Below are positions 34,801 through 45,700 of a DNA stretch of 64,000 nucleotides, one piece after another (position 1 is the stretch's first letter; every line of letters starts with the position of its first letter). Location of the stretch: NCBI RefSeq assembly GCF_028476545.1, contig NW_026731685.1:1-64000 (forward strand), read 5' to 3'. This stretch comes from Physella acuta (lineage: Eukaryota; Mollusca; Gastropoda; Physidae). The translations under genes were made by a program, and so were the position numbers. Below the pieces are notes generated by a model, which searched no databases, was not told the DNA's origin, and saw only the letters and a program-made list of their open reading frames with translations.

Positions 34801-35693
34801 ACTGACTTGACCCCGTTAGACCACTCCGTCCCCTTTGTATAATACATTTATTAACATGTAGTAGCTTAAGTCTGGTTGGTAACGAGATTTTGAAGATACC
34901 GGTGTAAGCGGGAAATAACACTAAAGTTAAGAATTTTTCTCAAAATTACTGGCAATATAATTAGTGAATTTAAATTTAATTAAAATGCTTCTGCAGTTGA
35001 ATTGGGTTTTATTTATAATGTATTTATTGAAAAAGAAAGTAGCCCCAGTGACTTAGTTGAATTTTTTTGTTAGCGTTTAAAATAAAAATAAATTATAGGA
35101 ATATTAATAGAAGTTTTGTTTGTTTTTCTTGAATTAGTGTTATTTTTATTAATTATTTGTAAATTAATAAGCTATTTAGCTTCATCCTTACTAAACTTGA
35201 CCAGTTTTATGTATATTGCTTTTTAATTTTTTTAACGCTAGTTAAAAGGAGGGGAGGAAAATAGTTTTGATGCCCAGGACGGTATATGGTTAAACTATTT
35301 GCTAATTCATCTGTATGTTTAAGCACAAATGGTGTGTGTGAAAATAATTGCAGCAACTTTTTTTAGGTAGTTCCAAAGAGAACAAATCGTCCAGGTATTA
35401 GCAGTACAAACAGACGTCCTAGGGGCAGGGGTGTTGCACGAGGTGGTGGAAGAGGTGCTGCTCCATACTATGCTGGTGCATTTACACCGAGAGGGCGTCG
35501 ACCTTTTGGGTATGTATATTAGATTGGGAAAATTAGGCTGTTAGAAATATTAATTTTGCTATTGGTTGGTGTTAAGCTGCTTGACCTCCTCAAAATTATG
35601 TTCCTTTATATAGAGCTATCTTTTTGTCTCATACGCCAATGTTACTTTATTTGCAGGAGGTATCGCAGGGCAGCTTATTACAGTCCTTATTGA
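31807..35693 (+). CDS. PABPN1: Nuclear poly(A)-binding protein (PABPN1/PABP2), 7 exons
   Basis: Exons: 31807-31926, 33121-33235, 33339-33409, 33591-33697, 34391-34478, 35367-35509, 35657-35693; 681 nt, 226 codons plus TGA. In the nucleus it binds the growing poly(A) tail, stimulates poly(A) polymerase and helps set tail length. Seen: an acidic N-terminus (1-40); a coiled-coil helix [20 protein letters not shown] (41-60), nearly identical to human; one RRM with RNP2 IYVGNV (98-103) and RNP1 KGFAYIEF (137-144); RGRQIKV then PKRTNRPG; an Arg/Gly-rich tail and the conserved end YYSPY. The N-terminus is shorter than in vertebrates and has no polyalanine tract. Exon 3 has two in-phase acceptors 6 nt apart (AG at 33337-33338 and 33343-33344), which would add or drop two residues. 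Confidence 0.96.
31927..33120 (+). other. PABPN1 intron 1
   Basis: Contains scattered AGATCT/TCTAGA motifs (31945-32190, 32535-32570) and a telomere-like GGGTTAGGATTAGGGTTGG at 32363-32381. No exon seen. Confidence 0.4.
34610..34835 (+). repeat. Dispersed repeat D, copy 2
   Basis: Shares GTGAAGCAGAGTTCACTTG-type and GAAGGGACAGTGTG-type sequence with 26155-26360. It sits in PABPN1 intron 5. Confidence 0.45.
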
Positions 35694-36525
35694 AACATTC
35701 ACTGCAAAAAAAAAAAGAAATAAACCTAGAAAAATATTGCTAAACTATTTTAAAAATTCAGATTGAATTTAAGATCTTAAGATATTTTAATGAAGTATCC
35801 AGTCAAATTGCGTTTTCAGCATTTAAGTTTAGCTGTAGGCTTTACCACAGCATCTTTACAGTTTGATTCCACGTGGCACAAATTATGGGATTAGTTGCGA
35901 TAGTCTCTGGGTTAATCCATGCAAACGTAAAATAGTCTTCCATACCGTCCATTTCTTTTCTTGAAGCTTTCTTGCTCATTGCATTGTTTCTTTAAGCATT
36001 CTTGGACATCGCTCTCCAGTTATTTGCAGGCATATCTTTTAAACACTAACGAGTATTTCTCTTTTTCAGGCTTGCATCAGCACTTCAGGTGCCATGCTAG
36101 ATATTTATTTTTGTTTGATTCTATTGATAACTTTGCACCCTACATAACTTTAGTGCATATTAAAGAGATGGGGGTGGTGGGATTAATGTTCACTGTAAAA
36201 AAAAAAATTTAAAAAAAAAATGAGAAGATTGGAAGAAAAAAAGTGGAATCAAAGTGGAAAAAATAATGCAATTTAAAAAAAAATTTGAAGGAAAAAAATC
36301 TTAAAATGTAAATATTGTGGAGAAAAAAAGAACTGATGACAGAGAGGAGTAAAAAAAAATTGTGTGAGTGGAAGTTGGTCTAAGGTGCAAGCATTTAAAG
36401 CATATCTTATATGCAATGTTTTTATCCATGTTTGTGTTAATTTATGAAATTCATGGTTGGTGTAACTGTTATATACTGTTTAATTTTATCAATTAAACTA
36501 TTGAAATAAATCCAGTCTTTATTCT
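35694..36525 (+). other. PABPN1 3' UTR with candidate poly(A) signal
   Basis: The UTR runs from the TGA to a good AATAAA at 36505-36510. A-rich runs at 36200-36360 are part of it. The sequence just beyond (TTTATT at 36518) could be a poly(A) signal for the opposite-strand gene, making the two genes convergent. Confidence 0.5.
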
Positions 36526-37216
36526 TTTATCACAAAATATAAAATTTTTAGTGTGCTTATGAAATATTAAAGTCATAAACAGTTATTTAACAATTTACAA
36601 TCAAATACATATTGGAAGACTTTGTCTTAAGGAAATATTACAAAAAAAAAAAAGAAACATTAACAGGAAATACAACATTTTTCAACAGCATATGCTAGCA
36701 AATATTGGAAATTGAAAGCTATTAAATTATAGACAGTAATTTGATACATTTTAAGTATTGCAAGATTAGAATGAGGCAAATCTGCATGGTTACCAGTATA
36801 TAGAGGTATACAATTTAAGATTTAAAAATATATAGGGAAAATTCTTTTTTAATGCTTTCACTGAAATTTCTCTGCATGTAGGCCTTTGAAATGTCAGAAA
36901 GGAATTAATTTATTAATAGGAGGTATTACTAGTACTGTTAAGATATGTATGATAATTGATAAGTAAACCCTTCATTACCAATTTTAATAATTTGAATTTA
37001 ATAGTCACAAAAAGATTCATTTATAATATGATTATGCTTTGAATATAATCAGATCCCAAACACATTAAGCTATCAAAAATATGCAAGCATAAAGTTGTAT
37101 AACTGAAAGAACATTTGATTACTTTACTTCAATTTTTTACTCCTTATCACAGAATTTTAATATTTTACTTAATATTAATATTTGAGTTTTAAAAAGTGTG
37201 AGGAGACATAAAACGG

Positions 37217-37939
37217 TCAATACAAGCATGCATCATCGGCAAAAACCTGAAAACTTGCGCTATGTAACTGATTTGATTGGCTTCTATCATTTATCACAGT
37301 GAAAGAAGAATCTGTATAAGGTGGTGGAGGATCATCAGAGAGTTCAGAATAGGGAGGAGGGTCTTGAGGTATCGCTTCAGGATCAAAGGCATAACCTGAT
37401 AGATTTAAATTGTGGTAAAAGTTGGTCACATCTGATATTGTGCTGGAAGCCAGTGAAGAAATAATGCTCTCACTGCTGCTAGATAGTGCTTGGTTTAAAG
37501 TGTTTATTTGATTGCTCATCACAATGGCTCGAACTGATGATATGAATGAGTCTGGTGACAGTGGATTGTTAAGTGAATCATTTACTGTGTCATGTTCTGG
37601 CTCATCTGTTAGTCTCCCAAACCTATGGAGATTATTTTCAAGCCAACAGTTGGGAGAAAAATTCTCAATTGAACCATGACCAAACAGTACATTCTGAACA
37701 TTTATCCCTGTAAGACATTTTGGTATGAAGCTTTCATTAGTGGATCGATATTTTGGATAATTAGTTTCTCCAGATGTTTCACAAACTGGCGTTGATTTTG
37801 TTCTCTGCAAAAATCTTTGGTTAGATCTAGAGTGTTGGCTTTGAGTATTGTGCTCAAAACTGTAGAAGGCACTAGAAGTCCTTTGTCGTAGCTTTGATAT
37901 TAATCTGCCCCAAAATGTATGGTTTTCCATTTTCAGCAT
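37217..37939 (-). CDS. Unrecognised 240-residue protein with two C-terminal PPxY motifs
   Basis: One uninterrupted frame, start codon at 37937-37939 and TGA at 37217-37219. I do not recognise the family. The N-terminus is basic and aromatic (MLKMENHTFWGRLISKLRQR). Residues 140-170 are Ser-rich, and residues 184-187 (PPPY) and 195-198 (PPPY within a PPPPY run) are PPxY motifs, the usual ligand for WW domains such as those of NEDD4-family ligases or YAP. No signal peptide or membrane segment is evident. Upstream on the same strand, TTTTTAATTCCAG at about 37984 looks like a splice acceptor, so a non-coding 5' exon is likely. A short upstream reading frame precedes the start. The length is well above chance for AT-rich DNA and the composition is protein-like, but coding status is inferred. 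Confidence 0.6.
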   Translation of the reverse strand: MLKMENHTFWGRLISKLRQRTSSAFYSFEHNTQSQHSRSNQRFLQRTKSTPVCETSGETNYPKYRSTNESFIPKCLTGINVQNVLFGHGSIENFSPNCWLENNLHRFGRLTDEPEHDTVNDSLNNPLSPDSFISSVRAIVMSNQINTLNQALSSSSESIISSLASSTISDVTNFYHNLNLSGYAFDPEAIPQDPPPYSELSDDPPPPYTDSSFTVINDRSQSNQLHSASFQVFADDACLY

Positions 37940-39411
37940 GTCTCAGTGATGTAAAATCTCTCCATTATCATTTTAACCTCTGGAATTAAAAATTTTTTTT
38001 TTAGATTTAGATCTCTAGACTTTTTGAAAAAAATGAATTGTCATCTTCATATGTTCACCTTCTTCAGACTCGCCTAGCTTTTTTATTTTTAAAATTTTTA
38101 GTAATTTTAGAGAAGGAAAATAATTTAAAAAAAAAAAAGATTTAGTGAGCCTCCATCAATTGTAATATAAAAGTAAGGTTTGGGCAAGCAATTCAGTGAA
38201 ATCAAGTAGTAGAAATTTAACAAGGTTTATGAGGAAGTGACAATAAGGTACCACTTATTGGAAATGCCTTTGAGTTTAATAAAATTATAAAACCTTCATA
38301 ATATGTAAAAGAGAAGATTGCAAAACAAATGTTCCAATTTACTACAAAAACAATTTTTGCAATTGAATTAATATCTGTTAGAGTTAGGCCCTAAATGCTT
38401 CTATGTGGAGTAATATAAGTAATATAATGTTTGAAGGAATTGACGCCATTCGACAAAAAGTTAAGGGATGACACCAAATACAACGTCCACCCAAGTGGAT
38501 TGGGGTGAAACCACATAGGAAATTTATAAATCTGCATATCATTCAATTCAATTAAGCAAATAATTACTATAATTCTTTCCTTTCTTTTACTGATTTTTTT
38601 AATCCATGATTTCTGATATTTTAATGGGTTATTTTTCTATTCTATCAAAAGTTGTGTGATATATGACTAAAATCAATTTGTGTCAATGTCTTAAATATTT
38701 TTCATTTAAATATGTAATAAGTTAAATGAAAACATTTTGTTTTTTAACTACTACTTAAAAGTGGGTATTACAAAATAGCACAACTTTTGAAACTTAAGCG
38801 ACGAAATGAATAATGGACACCATAAGCAATCAAAAGCGAGCAACAGATGAATAGATTGCCATACTGATAAATTTGGACACTGTCGCCACGAAAAGAGTGG
38901 CCAAACGTTTATAAAACAATTCACACCTTAAGTCAGTTTGATCTTTAAATTTTATATGCAATGGATTATATATGTTAAATTATTTAAATTGATTACAAAT
39001 TTAGTATACCCATTAATGGATAAGAGCTTCTAGCAGATTGAAACGTTATAAAAAAAGTATTTGCATTAAAATTTGAAGGACAAAGTTCAGTCAAAAGTGC
39101 GTAGCTTAAAAAAAATTACTGTCACTAATATCGTTTGACGTGTAGTAAAGAACATTGCATTTTGACCAATAACTATTAGATCTAGATCTATATACAATAT
39201 TTTTCTCAAACAAGTGTAACATTAAAATACCTATAGGCCTATAATTCACCTGTAACGGGTACCAACTGCTAATATATATATATATATATATATATATTAA
39301 TATATATATATACACATATTACATATATATTTTTTTCTCGGGGTGGGGGGGGGGGGGTGGGGTTGACACCCGACCTTCCTACACCACTGACAAGCAGTAG
39401 TAATCAAACAC
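37940..39411. other. Intergenic AT-rich stretch
   Basis: Only a TA tract at 39271-39312 and a G run at 39345 stand out. No exon, RNA gene or paired transposon ends seen. Confidence 0.4.
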
Positions 39412-39545
39412 AGAAGATGGAGTTGGTTGGGTCATGTGCTTAGAGAATGAATGGGCCAGGACTGCTCTCAGATGGACACCACAAGGCAGACAAAAAACAT
39501 TGGAGAAGATCAATGAAAAAGAGTTGAAGGAAAGATCAAAGCTAA
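39412..39545 (+). mobile_element. Non-LTR retrotransposon (LINE) C-terminal remnant
   Basis: Translates to RRWSWLGHVLRE and, in a shifted frame, GRQKTLEKINEKELKERS. These match the conserved end of many LINE ORF2 proteins (RWxWLGHVLRM ... GRPKxTWRR). An in-frame TGA follows LRE and a frame change separates the two parts, so it is a dead fragment. No 5' part or poly(A) tail was seen. Confidence 0.6.
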
Positions 39546-39754
39546 ACTAGTCTTAAAGTTAAAGACTTGAAAAGGCCTAACAGTAACATTTCTAACATTA
39601 ACAGTGCAACAGGTTGAGGCTAACTAACTAAAATTAAAATATCACTCTTCTCTTACCTACACAGACTAGTCTAGAGTGTCGCTACATCACTACACTTAAC
39701 ACTACACTACTATAAAAAAAGTATTTAATAACTATAAACTGGGAGAATGTTTAC

Positions 39755-40001
39755 ACCAGTGTCCGATAATGGAATCTTCTTTAAAAAAGGGGTGTTAGGT
39801 TACTGGTAGTTAACTAAATACACTCATGGCTGGCTAATGTCAATGCTAACCCTGTCCCTAACCCTAACCTCAACCCTGGTCCACCCATATACGACTAACC
39901 CTAATTTCAAATTTCTAACCATAAATTAGTCAAGATTGCAATACTACTACTAACAACATAACACCCCTTTTTAAAAGAAGATTCCATTATCGGACACCGG
40001 T
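39755..40001. mobile_element. 247-bp MITE with about 43-bp TIRs
   Basis: ACCAGTGTCCGATAATGGAA on the left is mirrored by TTCCATTATCGGACACCGGT on the right, extending inward to AAAAAGGGGTGTTA. The centre holds telomere-like CCCTAACCCTAACC repeats (39859-39880). No coding frame. Target duplication not clear. Confidence 0.75.
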
Positions 40002-40029
40002 ATCTATAATCATCCTTATTTTATATTTT

Positions 40030-40480
40030 TAAACTATACTTAGTACTAGATCTAGAAATCTAGCTCTAGAGTAGAATCTAGATCAAAATATAATAGATCT
40101 AGACCTAGAATCTAGACATCTAGTCTAGATCTAGTCAACTAGATCTAAAATCTAGTGTCTAGTAGTAAATAAAATCTCCCAAAATAATATTAATAAATAA
40201 AAAATATAGATCTAGGCCCTACTTTTTTTACTTAATACTTTGATAATCATATTAGCCTACTAATAAACTATTATTAGATCTACTTACTTAGATATAGATC
40301 TAGAATTTCTAGAATCTAGATTCTAAATCTAACAGAAAATACAATAAAATTAATAGATCTAGAATCTAGATCTAGATCTAGAACTAGATCTAGACTCGAG
40401 TTAGTCTAATAATAGTAAAATAGTAAAATACGGAAGTAAATAGTCTAGATCTAGATTCTAGACGTCTAGTGTCAAACTTC
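40030..40480. repeat. Dense cluster of AGATCT/TCTAGA palindromes
   Basis: Over about 450 bp, dozens of overlapping AGATCTAGA, TCTAGATCT and AGAATCTAGA motifs occur without a fixed period. Similar small clusters lie at 11207, 25617, 31378, 31945 and 32535. Confidence 0.7.
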
Positions 40481-40660
40481 GGAGCAATGCGAGTCACTAA
40501 AATTAAAATAAAAAAAAAAATCATATTAAAAAAAAAAAATAACAATGCACTAAAAAGTAGAAAATTTCTTTAAATATATAATACACTACTACTACTATTT
40601 AAATTAATAAATAACCAGACTTATAAAGAAAAGCGCGGGTCACTATAAATAATAGTATAG

Positions 40661-41082
40661 GGGTCGTCCATAAATGACGTCACACTCGTAGGGGGAAGGG
40701 AGGTCCGTAATTTTGTGACGGTGTGCGATGAGGGGGGGGGGGGGGGGGGTTCAGATGGTGTGACGTCACTTTTTTTGCATTATGTTAGATAGCAAATGTT
40801 AGATAACTAATTTTAGCCAATATTTCGCGTTTTAGAAAACGGTTATAATAAATTGTAATAAGAATTGATCAAAATACTCTTTGTTAACAGAGTTCAGACA
40901 AGATGTTGGGAAAATATCGATGTTTTAAGAAAACTTCAACAGCAATTTTTAGGGGGGGGGGGGGGGCTGAGGTGTGACGTCATTTTAGGGGAGGGGGTCT
41001 GGCTTTTTGTGACGACGTGTGACGGAGGGGAGGGGAGGTAAAAATTATCAACAAAAGCGTGACGTCATTTATGGATGACCCC
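40661..41082. mobile_element. MITE family A, copy 2
   Basis: Starts GGGTCGTCCATAAATGACGT and ends ACGTCATTTATGGATGACCC. The inside matches copy 1 at 650-1192, partly in opposite orientation: CGCGTTTTAGAAAACGG matches CCGTTTTCTAAAACGCG. About 120 bp shorter than copy 1. Confidence 0.75.
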
Positions 41083-41184
41083 ATGGCATATTTTTTAAAA
41101 AATTATCTATTGGATACTTTTAGTACTAATGTTTAGGAAGGGACCCGGACGCTTTTCTTACGTAACAGTTATTTACAAAACATG

Positions 41185-41242
41185 AAAAATAGGAAATAAA
41201 ACAACTAAACAGCGGCGTATGTTACACCGCGGGTCAGCTCGT
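41185..41242 (+). mobile_element. Helitron-like 3' end fragment
   Basis: AGGAAATAAAACAACTAAAC followed by AGCGGCGTATGTTACACCGC and GGGTCAGCTCGT matches the last about 60 bp of the copies at 2093-2512 and 48087-48512. Confidence 0.5.
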
Positions 41243-41264
41243 TCTATGGTCCTATATTTTGCTA

Positions 41265-41360
41265 ATTTTTTGTCTTGGTGTCACCCCCTACCCTAAATGG
41301 TGTCACCCGGTGCGGTCCGCACCCCCCCCCCCCGCCTCCGCCTTGCGAGGTCTCTGGGTA
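41265..41360. repeat. Dispersed repeat fragment shared with 6180-6295
   Basis: Contains GGTGTCACCCGGTGCGGTCC followed by a C run and GCCTTGCGAGG. Confidence 0.4.
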
Positions 41361-42789
41361 GCGTGACAGTTTGTGAAACAGTAAATTTGATTAAAACTGT
41401 GTACACTAGTGACTAATGTATATTTCATTGGCTATAGAGTATATCAATTATATGCAATGCTAATGCGTTTGCTCCAACTACCTCAGGTCGATACAAAACA
41501 TTTTAACATAAGTAATAAAAACAAAATGCAACAATGCTCTTCTCATACCTTTTTATATGACAAAACATGGTAGATTTATTTCCTTAATGGTCTGGGTCAT
41601 GTTAGTCCAATAATATACGAATTCGAATTACAGCTTATAATGCTCAACACAGCTTATTTAATAAAACATGGAGAAAGATTCCTGACACCAAGAAAAATGA
41701 ATACCAATATCGTCTAACAGATTAGACGTAGACACAATGTTATAATGACTTGTTGCAAAAAAAAAAAAAATATTGATTAAACCAGAAAATCTCTTGCACT
41801 GCCTCGACCCAGAATAACATCGTCATCACCAGCAAATTGTTCGATACTGTAAAACCTGGGCGTGCCACGGTGAAAGAGCAGTAGGCTATTCTTTGTCTAT
41901 ATAGTATATATTGTTATATAAAAAAATATATAAATGTCTGCCAACCCGTCGCGAGTTATTGCGATCTAAGAAGAAGGAATTTAATTCAATATGAGTATTT
42001 AACTACAAAAGAACGCATAATCTTAACGTTTGTGAAATATTTACTATGTAAGACTGGGTATAAACTCCAATTTTGTGTGAGGCGTACGTCGTCCAAATAT
42101 AACAACGGGGTATCAGTTTGCGCTATCAGCTGATATTAGTGATATTCCCCGGCTTGGACACCAAATCTATAATTTTAGGTTGACTGTCACTCGATTTATT
42201 TGTGTGGGAACCTTGAGTCTGTATTAATCAGCAACCCCCTCCCCACGGGAGCGATAAAACACCGCCTAAGTGCTACTACAGCAGGGGCGTCAGCCCGGTT
42301 AGATTTAGTTATTTAGAAGTAGGCCTACACCGCGCCCCCAGTTTAGCGCTTTCAAACAGATGTATATAGATCTATCTTTTGCATTTGAAAACCATCTTTT
42401 AAGTTAAAATTTGTAAAAAAAGTTTAATGTTGTAATCAAATAAAGTTTATTATTTTTATTAACAAGCGTGAATCCTATACAATAGAAGATTGACCATAGG
42501 TATAACTAATTAATTATATCAATTAGGCCTAATCATATTATTCATATGATTGAAATGCAGTTAAGTTATAGATATATATTTGGCAAAACTTTGTGAATTT
42601 CAATTGTTATGGCTATGAAAATTTACGAATATAAAGTGAATTTTATTTTTAAAATATATATTTTAATAAATATATGGAAAATAATTAATAAAGTATGAAT
42701 TCGATACTACACTTCTATACAACAGGTATCAACATTGCAACGGTGACTGTTAATAGAAACGTTTGTTCACGTGACAAAAAAGGTACAAA
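41361..42789 (+). promoter_or_regulatory. RELCH upstream region and 5' UTR
   Basis: AT-rich with no gene. TCACGTGAC at 42767-42775, 15 bp before the start codon, is one base short of the CLEAR box GTCACGTGAC bound by MiT/TFE factors. USF-type factors also bind CACGTG. The start codon context is AAAATGGCG. Confidence 0.35.
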
Positions 42790-45700
42790 ATGGCGGACAG
42801 TCTGAATCCTTTTATCGATTCAGCTGTTCCCGATGTTGATATGGAAGAGGATAACGATTTTGTTGCTGATTTTTCATCACGCCCTGTTCACATACAGCGC
42901 GCAGAAAACATAGACATATCATGGGACAGTGTTGCAGCAAAGCTACTAAGAGATAATTACATTTTAACCGCCTTAGAACTTTATACGGAATTCATTGAAT
43001 CAGGAAGAGAACTTCCAAGGCTCCGAGACTACTTTTCAAACCCTGGAAATTTTGAGAGAACAAAAGAAGATTTGCCTTCGCCAACTTTGCGTAAGTATAA
43101 TAATTTAAATTGGTAATCTATCGTTTTATGTACGTAAAATCGTCCGAGGCTCGTAATGTGCGAACAAGTTGCCTCATTTGGGAGCTAATATTTCTCTTTT
43201 TGAACAAAACAAAGGGTATTTTTCATTTTGCCTATTATTAATATTTAATATTATTATTTTGTCCTTTTGGTTTTTAGCAGTTGTTAGTAGTTACTGTTAA
43301 GTAGTGTTAAGTGTTAGTGTTCGTTACAGGGATGAATTACATTTTGGTTGATCTTTTTAAAACTGCACACCCAATAAATTATAAAACGTTTTTTTCTTAT
43401 CCGCTTTTCTTATCCATAAAACCTTAAAGTAACTATTATATTATATTTAGGTCTCTTGTAGGTTATAGTTTACTAGTGGGGACAATTGTTGTGTGATTTA
43501 AGATAAAATTGGCTGATCATGTGTTCCTAGTTCAGAATATTGTCTTGTTTTCCTGTTTTGTACAGCTCGAACTTCCAGTGTTCAAACATTTGATTCTCTT
43601 GACTTTGCCCGTTATTCTGATGATGGAGAAAGACAAGTGGACGAGAGGGTGGCAGGCAAGTAGAAGATCCTATTAGGCTTGTTTTGGTTTGTTTCACTAA
43701 GTTCTGTTGAGACAGAAACTTGTGATTTGTCTGATAAGAGAATTTAAAAAATTGTACTCTTCTGTTGCAGTGCTTGAATTTGAGCTGCGGAAAGCTCAGG
43801 AAACAATCAAATCACTGAGAGCCAGTCTCACTCAACAAGCAGGTTAACACACAGTTTGCTCATCCTTGAATGTTTTGAGCCATTGTTTTTATTTGTCTAT
43901 GTAAAACAATAATTTGATGATAAGACTTAATTGTAGACTCAGACTGGAATTAACTTTTAACTTCAAAATTATATTTTCTTCTACCAGAAACAGAGTTATC
44001 ATCTCCAGAAAGTCAATACAAAGGGGGTCCAAGTGGAGAGACTAGTGATGTTATTACACCAGTTGAGAAAAAAGCTCTTAACTTTTTAGTCAATGAATAT
44101 CTGTTACAGGCAGATTACAAAGTAACTTCAGTAACCTTTGCAGAGGAGAATGAAGAACAGGTTGGTTTGCTTTTGAAAATATTGTTTATCTTGTTTTTGT
44201 CTTTGTAATGAAAATAGAGCTGGCATTCTTTTTGCATGCAGGATTTTGAAGATTGGGATGATGTAGGCATTAACATTCCAAGACCTCCTGGTCTGGTACA
44301 TTTGTTTAAAGATTATAGTAGTCATGTTGCTCCAAGCAAAGAAACATCCGATGTTGGAATCAGCGTGGACATTGAGAGTGAGCACCTCAGCCAACTTGAA
44401 GCTGATTGGAGGGAGAGAACTCAAAGCTTGGTCAGTCTTCTTGTCTTCTGTCAGTGTTGAAATCAACCATAATAAAATTGATGGAATTTTTTTTTTTTTT
44501 TTGCTTAATTAGTAAGCTTTTCCATGCCTAGATTTGTAGGATAATTGTAAGGTTAAAATATGTTTTGTGTATTGATATGTCTGCTTGTCAAATCTAACAT
44601 TGGTATGGTTTGAGAAACTGTTTACCATTTTGTCTGGCTACTTAGAGTGACCATACCTTCTATCTTAGAGTGACCATACCTTCTATCTTAGAGTGACCAT
44701 ACCTTCTATCTTAGAGTGACCATACCTTCTATCTTAGAGTGACCATACCTTCTATCTTAGAGTGACCATACCTTCTATCTTAGAGTGACCATACCTTCTA
44801 TCTTAGAGTGACCATACCTTCTATCTTAGAGTGACCATACCTTCTATCTTAGAGTGACCATACCTTCTATCTTAGAGTGACCATACCTTCTATCTTAGAG
44901 TGACCATACCTTCTATCTTAGAGTGACCATACCTTCTATCTTAGAGTGACCATACCTTCTATCTTAGAGTGACCATACCTTTTGACAAGTAATTTAGGAG
45001 CCCACCTTTAATATTGACTGTCTTGTGTTGTGCAGGAATCACAGATAGCAACATTAGATAAACAGCTGAAGTTGTCGGCACAGGAGAATGAGATCTTAGC
45101 CCAGCAAGTTGACATTCTCAAAATGTAACTATTTTACACTGACATCTAGATTATATTACCTAGAACTATTATCTCATTTCCCCCCTGGTTGACCCTATCT
45201 TCCTGTCGCAGACCAACAACTTTTTCCTGTTAGCGTCTGCTCAAATTGTGGCCTTTTCGGGTCAGCGTGTCAACAGCGGGCCTAGCCATGCTAATGTGAC
45301 CCTAGGTCAAATACCAAGCTGTCTCAACATGTACACTATTGTATTAGTAACATTTCTAGAAGCTGTACCTCATAGCTTCTTCATCCATGTTTATTCAATG
45401 AAAACCTTAAAGGAATTAAAGACTCAGCATGTGTAGAAGAGATGGGGTCCATTTGTTTCTTGTGTAAACTGACAAAACTAGTACACACATGTTTTAACAC
45501 ATCTTACTTAAAAGAGAAACCCATTATTTGAAAAAATGTCCTTAGTATAAATTATTTGACAGAGGTAAACCCCTGGAATCTCCCCCCCATCAAAGTTGGG
45601 CCACCCCTGAAGGATCTGCCACACAGACAAGCCCACATGTCAGTGACAAGTGTAACCATAGTCTGGTCAATGGGAGCAGCCAAGATGGGCATAGATCTGA

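Noticed and set aside
39847-39902. True interstitial telomere
   Set aside because: The CCCTAA units are few and degenerate and lie between the TIRs of a MITE.
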